A DNA stretch of 64,000 nt from Deinococcus hopiensis KR-140 (GTDB lineage: Bacteria > Deinococcota > Deinococci > Deinococcales > Deinococcaceae): contig NZ_FWWU01000007.1 in assembly GCF_900176165.1 (NCBI RefSeq), forward strand, positions 326,659 to 390,658. Direction: 5' to 3'. How positions within the stretch are numbered: the stretch's first letter is position 1; every line of letters begins with the position of its first letter. The translations under genes were made by a program, and so were the position numbers. Shown piece by piece: positions 52,902 through 62,580 of this stretch. The notes under the pieces are model-generated. The model did not search any database, had not been told where the DNA came from, and saw nothing but the letters and a program-made list of their open reading frames with translations.

Positions 52902-55805
52902 TCAGGCGTCAACTTGGCGTTCCAGGAAGGTCTTCCAGTCCTCGGGAGGCACTTCTCCAACGTCCATCAGCTCACGGCGGGCCGAGTGGTAGAAACGGGT
53001 GAGGCTGCGGTGGTTGCCTGATGCCTGCAGGGTCAACGCCAGAGCCGTGAGGTCATAGGGATTGGCCTGGCACAGCCGCCGCCCGACCCGGGCCGCCGCC
53101 GTTGGCTGGTGGATAACCTTGGCATGGGCCTGGGCGCTGAGCGCCGTGTGGAGCGTCTCGGCGATCAGACCGTCGGAGCCCGCCGCCTCGTCCATGCGGT
53201 AGGGGCCGCGCGACAGGGCCGTCTCGCCGGTCAGCAGAAAATTTTCGGCATCGGAATCCACGTTTCCCAGCGCGTGCCCGCTGGCGGTGGTCTGGATGAC
53301 GCCCGTTCCCAGCGCGACGCGGGTCTGATGCACCAGTTCCTTGAGGGCCGCCGCCTGGTCTTCACCGCCCTGCGGGTACAGCGTGGCCATCAGGTCCAGC
53401 CGGGACACTTCTGGACGGCCGCGCAGGCGGCCTCCGAGCAGGGCCGTCAGGAGTTCGCGGCGTTTGCACCCCCGAACGAGGTCGGTGGATCCCGGCAGGC
53501 CGAAGCGTAGCTCGCCCAGGACTTCCAGGCGCGGACGCAGCGTCTGGCCCGCCAAAGGGTCCGGGGCGGCCGCCACCTCCCTCAACTGCGGGAAGTAGCG
53601 GCGAGTCACCTGGGCCAGATTGGTGATCCCCGCCGCCTCGAACCACCGCAAGCGCTGGCCGGCACGTTCCACGTTGCCAGAGAGGCGATCGACTTCCAGA
53701 CCGACCTCCTGCGCGGCGTCTTCGATGCCCTGCGCCCGCAGCGCCGCCTCAGTGGCCCCAAATGCCTCCAGGACCCCCTGCGGTTGACCGACTGCTTCCA
53801 GCGCAAACGCCAGGGCAAAACGGGCCATTCCGGCGGCTCCAGGGGCACCCAGCCGCAGCGCCAGCTTCAGGGCTTCCTCACCCAGCCGCTGGCCCTCGTC
53901 CGGGGTCGCGACCCCGGACTCGGCGATGGAGGCGCAGCTCAGGGCCCACGCCAGCTTGCTCGGGACAGCCGCCTGACAGGCATACGACAGGGCGGCACGG
54001 GCATGCTTGAGCGAAGAACAGGCCGCCGTGCGGCGGAGCCCAGTGCCGGTAGAGGACGCTCAGGCGGTACTCGCATTCGATCAGGTGCTCGGAGGGGCCC
54101 AGACGGGTCAGAAAATCGCGCGACTCCAGCAGCAGGTCCTCCGCCCGTCCGTACTGCGCCAAGTCAAGGTAGGTGTCGGCCAGCGCGACGTGAATGCGTG
54201 TGGCCTGAAGCAGTTGCCCGCATTCGAGGCGCAGGCGCAGGCTCTGTTCGAGATCGGTCAGCCGCGCCTGGATCTGCCCCTGTTCGCCCAGGGCCATCGC
54301 CTGGTTTTCCAGGTAGACCGCTTCCAGGTGGGGCAGGTGGGCCGCGCGCGCGTAAAAGTGCTCCGCTTCTCTGAACTCATTCCTGCCGTAGTGGGCAGTC
54401 CCCATCACATTGGTCAGGTCGCACCGGGTCGGCACGTCCAGACCTCGACGGTCCAGCGCGCTGCGTGCAGATCCGGCGGCCTGTTCGGACTGCCCGGAGC
54501 AAGCCGAGGCGAAAGCGACGGCGTACACCACCTGGGGCTCAGCCTGACTGTGCAACTCGGGATGGGACTGCCACAGGTCCAGCACGCCCCGGTGGTCCCG
54601 GGCCAGGCCCCGTAGCCGGATCAGTTGGGCAGCCCAGGCGGTCCCCACCTGTTCCCCAGACGCCAACTCGCGCAGACGGGCCTCGGCCTCGGTGAGTCGT
54701 CCCTGACCGGCCAGCAGTTCAGCGTAGAGGCCAACCACCTCAGCCTGCTGGGGGGCCAGCCGGTAAGCCCGCTCGGCCAAGCGCAGCGCCTCCGTCACGA
54801 AGTCCCTGCACCGCCTGGACCATCAGGTGCAACTGCTGGGCACCACTGGCATACTGCGCCGCGCGGCCCAGCAACCGGGCGTGTTGTGCGGCATTCCCGG
54901 CGCCCTTCGCGGCCCGGATCAGCAGTGCGGCGGCAGCGGGTGGGTCCAGCCGCGCCTCGTCGATCAGGGCGGCCATTTCCTGCGGAACGTGCTCTAGCGC
55001 GGCGATGGCCCGACGGGCCATCCCAGCCGTCCGCTCCGGGTCCAGCCCTTTGAGGGCCACCTCGCTGTACAGAGGATGGGTCAGCTGGCCCCGGAGCAGC
55101 ACGGCCTGGCGCTCCAGTTCCTCCTGCGCCCCGGCCAGCGCCTCCGGGGACAGGTTTACCACAGCGGCAAGGAGGGTCTGATCGGCGGTGTGGGGCAGCG
55201 GCGCGTGGGCTCCCAGGGTGTCCCGGAGCGCTTCGGTTCCACTGACCTCCCGCAGCGCCCGCTCAATCAGTGCCTCTACGGTGACGGGCATCAGGTCGGC
55301 GGGCGGCGCACGCCAGCGCCACAGGGAGCCGTCATTCCACAGGTGTCCCTGGCGGGCCAACAGGCGGAAGTACTCCAGCGTCCAGTGCGGACTGTCGCTG
55401 GGCCCCAAAGCCGTCTGGGGGTGGGCGGCGGCTGGTGATCAGCAGGCCCACCCCCCTGGAATGGGCAACCCGGTGGGCCAGGGCCTCCACCAACTCCAGG
55501 CGTTCGGCGTCCGCCGCGCTGCTGGTACCCACCGCCTCACCGAGCTGCAACCGCTCGAAGGTTCGCCCCGCCCACACGGGCAGGCGGCGTGGGTGGGGCA
55601 GGGTCAGGGCCAGTTCACGGAGGGGAACGGCAGCGTGAAGGCTCAGGCTCCTGCAGGGCAGTTCTCGGAGGAGCGCCTGCACCCGGTACGTCTTCCCCAG
55701 GTCAGCTTCCCCCCAGAGGCCGAACGCGAGACCGTGACGCTGAAGGGCAACCCCACGCAACTGCTGTTCTGGAGTGGCAAAAACCCCGCCCTGATCTACG
55801 CCCAT
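52902..55805 (-). pseudogene. Large ATPase/TPR regulator with BTAD-like C-terminus, three +1 frameshifts
   Basis: Four overlapping frames on the minus strand form one protein of about 965 aa. The N-terminus has a P-loop (GLWGEADLGKTYRVQALLRE) and a STAND-like GLLITSRRPP. The middle holds helical repeats resembling TPRs (LRLAERAYRLAPQQAEVVGL, EAEHFYARAAHLPHLEAVYL). The C-terminus reads RPRLEVLGELRFGLPGSTDL and LVHQTRVALGTGVIQT, reminiscent of the DNA-binding region of SARP/BTAD regulators but placed last. The breaks lie near 55417 (G5 run), 54804 (CCC) and 54032-54036. Each equals one surplus base, and the corrected readings are smooth. ATG 55805 and GTG 55808 are both possible starts behind GGGGAGGGG. 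It probably controls the exported cluster downstream. Confidence 0.65.
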
Positions 55806-56385
55806 CACGCCGTTCCCCTCCCCGTATTCCAAGCCTCTGCCGCAGGGCCGTCCCTTTCGCCTTCCTGAAGCGCCGCCCGAATCTCCGTATGCAGCGCGCT
55901 CCTTCCCGCTGCGCCCGGCCCACGTGTCTGGACCGAGATTGGGGTCAGTGTACGGGGTTGTGGCAAGTTGCTGGTACGGCCACTGCCGTTTTCGGGGAAC
56001 ACGTTAAATGGGCCTGTGGTAAGGATTTCGGGTCATCCGTCTGTCGAGGAGACCTGCCACACGGTGTACGGGTCAAACGTCCGCTGAGGAGGACGAGCCC
56101 AACTGGACTTGGATTATCTGATCGACGCTCCTGTGGCGGCGGTCCTGTCCTGAGGGCTGGCGCACCGTGCTGAAGGGACACGACGTTGCCTTTGCTGGGT
56201 ACTGGCCCGACGTTGGGTTCGCCTTGCCCTGCCCGGAGTGAGGTACAGCGCGAACTTCACTCCAGGCACAGATACCGACCATCTACGCTTGCTGATGCTC
56301 GCGACCCGCGGTACTGCGCCGCGATGAACCCCACCGAGTTCCTTCTGGGAGAGAAATCAGGGTGAAAGCGCGGGGCGGGTTGCCG
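55806..56385. other. Intergenic region between the regulator and the GH1 genes
   Basis: No supported gene on either strand. It includes the presumed promoter of the large regulator (right part of 55806-55990, including TTTTCGGGGAACACG) and the 3' side of the GH1 operon. A half-operator-like GTGAAAGCGC lies at 56362, just after the GH1 stop. Confidence 0.4.
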
Positions 56386-57729
56386 TTACGGTACGGGAAC
56401 GCGCAGGAAGTCGCGGAACCACCGCCCGCTGTACTTCAGACGGCGCTCTTGAGTCTCGAAGTCAACGTGCACCATACCGAAACGTTTGTCGTACCCCTCG
56501 GCCCACTCGAAGTTGTCGAGGAGGCTCCACGCGAAGTACCCCTCCAGCGGAATGCCCCGCTCCAGCACCTTCAGGCATTCGCGTAGGTGGGCCTCGAAAA
56601 ACTGCTGTCGGTCATGGTCCATCAGCTTCTCGTCCAGCGCTGAATCATCGAAGGTGGAGCCGTTCTCGGTGATGAGCAGCCGTGCAGGCTGGTAGTCCTC
56701 GTACACCCGGGTCAGGAGGTCCGTGAGGCCCTCAGGGTAGACCTCCCAGTCGAAGTGGGTGCGCTTCACGCCTTGGACATGCACTTCTTCCAGGTCGAAG
56801 TGGCCTTGGCCAGGTGCGTGCTTCACGGTTTCCCGGAAGTAGTAGTTCACCCCAAGGAAATCAAGCGGCGCAGCGATGATGCCCAGATCTTCCGGTTGGA
56901 CGTGCGGAACGAGAGGGCCGTAACTCTCCCAGGTATCTTGCGGATAACCCTGGCCAAACAGCGGATCGAGATACCAGCGGTTGCGGAAACCGTCATGACG
57001 GTGGGCTGCCTGGAGGTCTTCTGGCGCGTCGCTCGCGGGATACACGGGGTGCAGGCTGAGCGTAATACCCACCTGGGTATCCGTCCGGCTCTGCTCGCGC
57101 AGAACCGGGACTGCCAGACCGTGCGAGAGGTACACGTGGTGCAGCGTCTGTAAGGCCGCGTGGGTGTCGCGGATACCAGGGGCATGGACGCCCTCTTGAT
57201 GACCCATGATGGCGGTACAGAAGGGCTCGTTGTGGGTGATCCAGTGCCCCACCCGGTCCCCAAGTTGACGGGCCAGAACCTCGGCGTATTCGGCAAACCT
57301 GAACGCCGTGTCGCGGTTGACCCAACCCCCCCGGTCCTGCAGGGCTTGCGGGAGGTCCCAGTGGTACAGCGTCACGAACGGCGTCATATCCCGAGCCAGA
57401 AGTCCGTCCACAAGGCGGTCATAGAAGGCCAGTCCTTTGGCGTTGACTTTTCCGGTCCCCCAGGGCAACACGCGGGGCCAGCTCACCGAAAAGCGGTAGC
57501 TGTCCAGGCCCAGGTCCTGCATCAGGTCCAGATCGCTTTCCCAGCGGTGGTAGTGATCGCAGGCCACATCACCGTGGTCGGCGTTTTTAACGGTGCCCGG
57601 CTGGCGGGTGAAGGTGTCCCAGATGGACAGTCCTTTGCCGTCCTCGTGGGCTGCCCCTTCGATTTGGTAGCTGGAGGTGGCCGAACCCCAGCGGAACTGG
57701 GGAGGAAACTGATCTCGCGTCAAGGGCAT
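56386..57729 (-). CDS. GH1 beta-glucosidase, second gene of pair
   Basis: 447 residues, the usual GH1 size. The start MPLTRDQFPPQFRWGSATSS, then YQIEGAAHEDGKGLSIWDTF is the family signature. The acid/base Glu is in HWITHNEPFCTAIMGHQEGV and the nucleophile Glu in ARLLITENGSTFDDSALDEK. The glycone-binding W-S-L-L-D-N-F-E-W-A motif is complete. No signal peptide, so it acts on imported beta-glucosides or beta-galactosides in the cytoplasm. I chose ATG 57729 with CGGAG upstream. It lies 52 bases after the first GH1 gene and is clearly paralogous to it. Confidence 0.92.
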   Translation of the reverse strand: MPLTRDQFPPQFRWGSATSSYQIEGAAHEDGKGLSIWDTFTRQPGTVKNADHGDVACDHYHRWESDLDLMQDLGLDSYRFSVSWPRVLPWGTGKVNAKGLAFYDRLVDGLLARDMTPFVTLYHWDLPQALQDRGGWVNRDTAFRFAEYAEVLARQLGDRVGHWITHNEPFCTAIMGHQEGVHAPGIRDTHAALQTLHHVYLSHGLAVPVLREQSRTDTQVGITLSLHPVYPASDAPEDLQAAHRHDGFRNRWYLDPLFGQGYPQDTWESYGPLVPHVQPEDLGIIAAPLDFLGVNYYFRETVKHAPGQGHFDLEEVHVQGVKRTHFDWEVYPEGLTDLLTRVYEDYQPARLLITENGSTFDDSALDEKLMDHDRQQFFEAHLRECLKVLERGIPLEGYFAWSLLDNFEWAEGYDKRFGMVHVDFETQERRLKYSGRWFRDFLRVPVP

Positions 57730-57781
57730 GAATAACTCCGGAGTGAGCAGAGGGCGAAGCGGCGTAAGGCGTATACGGCGT

Positions 57782-59107
57782 TCACGCAGGTGTAGGAACG
57801 CGCAGGAAGTCGCGTAGCCAGAGCGCGCTGTCCTTGACGGTGCGCTTCTGGGTCGCGTAGTCCACGTGGACGATGCCGAAACGTTTGCTGTACCCGAAGG
57901 CCCACTCGAAGTTGTCCAACAGGCTCCAGACGAAGTACCCCTTGAGGGGAACGCCTGCCTGAACTGCGTCCAGGGCCGATTGAAAATGGCGTTGCAGGTA
58001 CTGCGTTCGCTCACCGTCATGAACCTGGCCGTCCTCGCTGACCACATCAGGGTAGGCCGCGCCGTTCTCCGTGATGTACAGGTCGGGGAGCTGGTAATCG
58101 CGGTGCAAGCGCACGAGGAGGTCCCGCAGGCCCTCCGGGTAGACCTCCCAGCCCATGTCGGTGTATTCGGTTCCTTCCGGCAGCGTTTTGCCCCCGGCGC
58201 TGACAAACGCCCGGCTGTAGTAATTCACGCCCAGGAAGTCGATGGGTTGGGAGGCCAGTTCGAGGTCTCCGGGCAACACGTTGGGAAGCACCTCTGCGCC
58301 GTAGTGCTCCCAGATGTCGTGCGGGTATTGCCCTTTCAAGATGGGATCAAGGAACCAGCGGTTGCCCTTTCCGTCGGCAAGGGTGGCTGCGGTGCGGTCA
58401 GCTTCGTTGTCTGTGGCGGGATAGGCGGGTGTCAAGTTCAGGACGATGCCCAGTTGACTGGTGAGGTTCAGGGCACGCAGGCGGGAGAGGGCCAGCCCAT
58501 GGGCGAGGTGCAGATGGTGCGCGACGGCGAGCGCCGCTTTGCGGTCCTGTTTCCCTGGGGCGTGATGCCCGATTTCGTTGGAGAGGATGGAAACGCACCA
58601 AGGCTCATTGAATGTGGCGTAGCTCTTCACGCGGTCACCGAGACGCGCGGCCACGACAGCGGCGTAATCTGCGAAGGCGTAAGCAGTGTCGCGGTTCTCC
58701 CAGCCTCCGCGGTCTTGCAGGGTCTGCGGCAGGTCCCAGTGGTAGAGGGTGACGTGCGGTTGGATGCCACGCGCGATCAGGCCGTCGACGAGGCGGTCAT
58801 AGAAATCCAGGCCAGCTTCGTTGATGGCCCCTGTTCCCGTGGGGATGATGCGGGGCCAGGCAATGCTGAAGCGGTAGGCGCTCAGACCAAGGCTCTGGAT
58901 GAGGTCCAGGTCCTGTTCCCAGCGGTGGTAGTGGTCGCAGGCCACATCACCGTTGCTGCCATCGGAGATGCGCCCAGGCTCAGCACAGAAGGTGTCCCAG
59001 ATGGAGGGGAGGCGTCCATCTTCGTGGGCAGCACCCTCAATCTGGAAGCTGGCGGTGGCGGTACCCCAAAGGAAGTTGGACGGGAAGTGCTGGCGGCTAA
59101 GCGGCAT
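57782..59107 (-). CDS. GH1 beta-glucosidase, first gene of pair
   Basis: 441 residues from ATG 59107 behind CAGGAGAACGT. GH1 marks: FLWGTATASFQIEGAAHEDG, the acid/base Glu in SYATFNEPWCVSILSNEIGH, nucleophile Glu in PDLYITENGAAYPDVVSEDG, and the C-terminal FVWSLLDNFEWAFGYSKRFG. Cytoplasmic. The paralogue downstream probably differs in preferred linkage or aglycone. The promoter region carries a LacI-type operator (59192-59205), but no LacI gene is in the window. No transporter is adjacent; the orphan sugar-binding protein at 47 kb or the importer at 35-37 kb could feed it, but that is speculation. Confidence 0.92.
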   Translation of the reverse strand: MPLSRQHFPSNFLWGTATASFQIEGAAHEDGRLPSIWDTFCAEPGRISDGSNGDVACDHYHRWEQDLDLIQSLGLSAYRFSIAWPRIIPTGTGAINEAGLDFYDRLVDGLIARGIQPHVTLYHWDLPQTLQDRGGWENRDTAYAFADYAAVVAARLGDRVKSYATFNEPWCVSILSNEIGHHAPGKQDRKAALAVAHHLHLAHGLALSRLRALNLTSQLGIVLNLTPAYPATDNEADRTAATLADGKGNRWFLDPILKGQYPHDIWEHYGAEVLPNVLPGDLELASQPIDFLGVNYYSRAFVSAGGKTLPEGTEYTDMGWEVYPEGLRDLLVRLHRDYQLPDLYITENGAAYPDVVSEDGQVHDGERTQYLQRHFQSALDAVQAGVPLKGYFVWSLLDNFEWAFGYSKRFGIVHVDYATQKRTVKDSALWLRDFLRVPTPA

Positions 59108-59191
59108 ACGTTCTCCTGGCAGAAGGTGAAAAGGGGGACAGAAGGGCAAACTGAATGATTTTGCTAAGTGGCCTTGAATAAATAAAGCCTA

Positions 59192-59205
59192 TGAAAGCGA
59201 TTTCA
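59192..59205. promoter_or_regulatory. LacI-type operator of the GH1 operon
   Basis: TGAAAGCGATTTCA has 5-base arms TGAAA / TTTCA around the CG-centred core that LacI/GalR proteins favour. It lies 85 bases before the first GH1 start codon. A second, weaker site TGAAAGCGCATTCA is at 59401-59414. Confidence 0.65.
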
Positions 59206-59883
59206 GATTGTCAAGGGCTCTTCCCTTATCCGGGTCCGGACCGAGTCAAGAAGAACTCCGGCCTATAGGAATTCGGGCAACATGACGAGGGGCAATTCTA
59301 GGAGCACAGGAGCGGTAGTTCTCTACATTCGGGTCAAGGTGTATGGCAAGCCTTTTTCCCCTGCGATATGTTTTCAATCCTGCGACCTTGAACGGATGCA
59401 TGAAAGCGCATTCAAGCGAGAGGCGACGGGGTCGACCGGTACCAAGAGCGGTGAGATACCCCACACGACTCCATCACCTCACACCTCAGCGCTTTCAGAA
59501 GGGCGCATCTGACGGCCAGTAGCGTAGGCGATGGCGAGCCGGCGCTGTTGGCCATTGCCTTATGGTCCGGGGAATGTTGGATTCTCCTCGATAACGGTTC
59601 CGATTAGTCAGTTATGAAGTCATGGATGAACCCGAGTGGAGCGAGCAGGAAAAACGGTGACGGAAACAAGCCGAACCACCGAAGCGGATCGGACTTGCCA
59701 AGCTGCGCAGAAGAGGGAATGCAACGGCTTATGGATAAGCCGTATGACTGGCCCTGCCGAACTCCGATCTGCCCGCGAGCGCATCTGCGAAGCGAGGAGG
59801 AGTGGGCCAACCACCCGGCCAGAACTCGCCCAGCGCCTTGGGTTGAGCGTTCCCGGCCGTGACCTCCATTTCCAGATGAACTT
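59206..59883. other. Intergenic region with operator-like and hairpin elements, no gene
   Basis: Contains the second operator-like site (59401-59414), a half site GCGCTTTCA near 59490, and a 9-bp inverted repeat ACGGCTTAT / ATAAGCCGT (59724-59743) with a 2-base centre. No reading frame on either strand is convincing. The 3' end of the diguanylate cyclase gene borders it. Confidence 0.4.
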
Positions 59884-60882
59884 TTACTTCCATCCGAACC
59901 GAGGTTGAGGAGCGTGATCGACGCGCCTCTCCTCCGACGTACGATCGGCTGCCTTGCAGGCATAGAGTCTTTGGTCAGCCTCTGCCATCGCGTCTTCAAG
60001 CCCGTGACCTTCAAGCAACACCCACCCCGCAGCGACTGCTGGAAACACCGCCTTCACCTTTTCGTAGAGTTCATAGCCAGCATCTGAACCCACGTGAAGG
60101 CCAACGAACTCATCCCCTCCCACACGGTAGAGGCGGTCACTTGATGCCGTGGACTGACGCAACGCCACCACAAATGACAGCAGAAAGGCGTCGCCAGCGG
60201 CGTGTCCCTGGAGGTCATTCACGGCCTTCAGTCCGTTGACATCCCAAGAGGAAAATAGAACGGGCTGTCGTTCCCGAACCGCCAGGGAGACGGCGTTCCC
60301 GAAGTCGACGTTCAGAGCACGCCGGTTGAACAGGCCTGTCATAGGGTCTACCAGAGACGTCTCATGCAATTTCTTATAAAGCGTCTGAATTTCGGACATA
60401 AGCCAGTAAAAGAGCAGCCCCAGCAGGATGGAGAGGATCAACGGGTAAGCAGATACAGCCACTCCCCACAGGGATCCACCGACACCGACGAAGGCCCTTC
60501 CAATTATGGAAAGGAGCAAGCCGCCGAGCGCTCCACGCCACCCCCAGAGGGCCGTGAGTCCAAAGACGGGCCACGCACTGGTTGTGGCGAAAATCATCCA
60601 GACGAAATTCCCGCCCATGCGCTGGCCAAATGAATGTGGATCAAGGGCATGCAAGGTCAACAGTGGAAACAGCAGCACCAAATGAAGCAAGATGCCAGCT
60701 CTGGGCCATCGACGCTCAACGCGCTGACACCCCAGAGTGAGCCCCACATACAGCGTGTCGCGGAGCAGATCTGTTGAGCTCCCGTTGGTGATTCGGAGTG
60801 GGAGAAGGAGGAGGAGCGCACCCCAGACGATCCACCAATACAGATTAAGGACCCGAGTTTCTGGAGTCTTAACCTGAACCAT
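59884..60882 (-). CDS. Membrane-bound diguanylate cyclase
   Basis: 332 residues. The first ~165 form five or six membrane helices (WWIVWGALLLLLPLRI, LILSILLGLLFYWLM). The GGDEF domain follows after LYKKLHETSLVDPMTGLFNR. The active-site signature is intact: LYRVGGDEFVGLHVG, with the metal-binding DVNGLKAVNDLQGHAAGDAF. No RxxD inhibitory site is evident upstream of the signature, so product inhibition may be absent. It makes c-di-GMP at the membrane. Architecture equals that of the partial protein at 1-748; the HD-GYP protein at 20.4 kb would be the opposing activity. Confidence 0.88.
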   Translation of the reverse strand: MVQVKTPETRVLNLYWWIVWGALLLLLPLRITNGSSTDLLRDTLYVGLTLGCQRVERRWPRAGILLHLVLLFPLLTLHALDPHSFGQRMGGNFVWMIFATTSAWPVFGLTALWGWRGALGGLLLSIIGRAFVGVGGSLWGVAVSAYPLILSILLGLLFYWLMSEIQTLYKKLHETSLVDPMTGLFNRRALNVDFGNAVSLAVRERQPVLFSSWDVNGLKAVNDLQGHAAGDAFLLSFVVALRQSTASSDRLYRVGGDEFVGLHVGSDAGYELYEKVKAVFPAVAAGWVLLEGHGLEDAMAEADQRLYACKAADRTSEERRVDHAPQPRFGWK

Positions 60883-60946
60883 AATCTACACTAATCAGAA
60901 TCGCCCTCAGTGTCCAGTCAAGCCTGAAGGTCTCAAAAGTGAACCA

Positions 60947-61065
60947 GAACATTTGTCAGAGTGCAGACTTCTTTTTGACCGAGCAGCGCGAGCGAACTTG
61001 AATGCCCACTGGGGAGAGTGGAGCCGAGAGGGGTGCCCTTCCCAGCTCCATTCAGACAAATGCTC
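60947..61065 (+). repeat. MITE copy D (119 bp)
   Basis: Begins GAACATTTGTCAGAGTGCAG and ends CAGACAAATGCTC, followed by TA (61066-61067). The left flank is CA instead of TA. The central hairpin TGGAGC / GCTCCA (61019-61050) encloses GAGGGGTGCCCTT. It is inserted upstream of the diguanylate cyclase gene, where it could affect that promoter. Confidence 0.85.
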
Positions 61066-61364
61066 TAACTTTGGCAGGATGGCGAAAGGCCGCGAGGGCC
61101 CGGCCCCGGAGGTCTAGACGGCGGTACGCTGAGTCTGTTTGCGTACGCCGATAAGCGCAAGTTGTACTTTCCACGATGCACTGCACGGCACTGCCAAGTG
61201 GGACCACCTCGCTTGAGGAGGCCCTCTCTCGGACCTGTTTCTGACCGCCCGAAGCCACCGCACCTCCCGACCAAGCGATCCCGCAGTCAGTCCATCCCAG
61301 TTCAAAACCGTCATGCTTGTCGCTCTGCAAGAAAGCTAGACTTGAGCCGTGACAGGAGTGTGAC
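61066..61364. other. Intergenic region before the aldo/keto reductase
   Basis: No supported gene. The last 60 bases should carry the reductase promoter; GACAGGAGTGTGAC lies just before the ATG at 61365 and serves as the ribosome binding site. Confidence 0.4.
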
Positions 61365-62300
61365 ATGAAGCAGCGACCTCTAGGAACTACTGGACTTCAC
61401 GTGAGTGAGCTGGGGCTGGGTGCCTGGCAGCTGGCCAACCCGAGTTGGGGCGTTCCCGAGGGCAGGGACGCCCAGGCGATCGTTCGGGCGGCGCTGGAAG
61501 AAGGCTGCACCTTCTTTGACACAGCGCCGGGTTACAGCGCCGGGCGAAGCGAGGAAACGCTGGGGGCGGTGCTGAAACCAGTACGTTCGGAAGTCGTCCT
61601 CTGCTCCAAGTTCGGGCACACTGCTGACGGACGGACCAACTTCGACGTGGGCGCCCTCCAAAGCGCCTTACAACAAAGCCTGGAACGCCTTCAGACCGAT
61701 TACCTGGATGTGTACCTTCTTCACAACCCTCCGGCAGCCCTCCTTGATGGCAATGTGACGCCGCTCTACGAGGAACTCGAGCAGCTCAAAAGCGAAGGGC
61801 GAATCCGGGCGTATGGCGTGTCCATCGATTCTCGCGCCGAAATCGAGATGGTGCTGCGCACGACAAACAGTACCGTGCTGGAAGTGCTGTTCAATGCCTT
61901 TCACCAGGAGCCAGCGGGCGCCTTCGAAGAAGCCGGGGCAAAAGGTGTTGGCCTCGTCGTAAAAGTTCCTCTGGACTCAGGCTGGCTTTCTGGAAAATAC
62001 GGAGCACACAGCCGTTTTGAAGGTATTCGGGGGCGGTGGACGCCAGATGTGATCGCCCGCCGGGCTGCACTCGTTGAGCAGCTTACGGCCTTGGTGCCAG
62101 AAGGCCACTCGCTCCTTCACGCTGCCCTGCAGTTCATTCTGTCGCAACGGCACATTTCCACAGTCATTGCTGGTGCCAAAGACGAGCAGCAGCTCAGGGA
62201 AAATATGGCCGCATCCCGCAAGACCCTTCCGGAGGAAGTGGTTCAGAACATTCAGGCATTGTGGAAACGTGAATTGAAGGACGCTCCACTTCCATGGTGA
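61365..62300 (+). CDS. Aldo/keto reductase
   Basis: 311 residues, the usual AKR length, (alpha/beta)8 barrel. Motifs in order: MKQRPLGTTGLHVSELGLGA, the catalytic Asp/Tyr in TFFDTAPGYSAGRSEETLG, Lys in VLCSKFGHTADGRTNFD, His in VYLLHNPPAALLDGN, and the NADPH-binding end FILSQRHISTVIAGAKDEQQ. It reduces aldehydes or ketones, or oxidises sugars, with NADP(H). The layout fits the bacterial AKR group that includes L-fucose or galactose dehydrogenase-like enzymes, so a sugar substrate is possible. AGGAG precedes ATG 61365. A single-gene unit. Confidence 0.9.
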   Translation: MKQRPLGTTGLHVSELGLGAWQLANPSWGVPEGRDAQAIVRAALEEGCTFFDTAPGYSAGRSEETLGAVLKPVRSEVVLCSKFGHTADGRTNFDVGALQSALQQSLERLQTDYLDVYLLHNPPAALLDGNVTPLYEELEQLKSEGRIRAYGVSIDSRAEIEMVLRTTNSTVLEVLFNAFHQEPAGAFEEAGAKGVGLVVKVPLDSGWLSGKYGAHSRFEGIRGRWTPDVIARRAALVEQLTALVPEGHSLLHAALQFILSQRHISTVIAGAKDEQQLRENMAASRKTLPEEVVQNIQALWKRELKDAPLPW

Positions 62301-62580
62301 CCTGCGGACCTGGTGGCCGCAAGTCATGGTGCAGGCCAGTTCTTCAGCGACGAACGCGGAACCGAGAGGCCCATCCACCTATTGGCGTTGGCGGAGGTGC
62401 GTGAAACTCAGGAGCGGAGAAGCCGCGGAGACCAGCGTCGGTGTGCAGTTCGACTCCACCGAGCCTGGCCTTTCCCCTTCAGTTAAAAACGGGTGAAGCA
62501 TCCTGTTCGAACTCGGCCAATACTAAACGCATGATTTTCGCCAGGTTCCCTGACCGTGCATGGCCTAAGGCCTGGGCGTT

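Noticed and set aside
57866..59158. 430-codon plus-strand frame over the first GH1 gene
   Set aside because: Antisense to a textbook GH1 gene.
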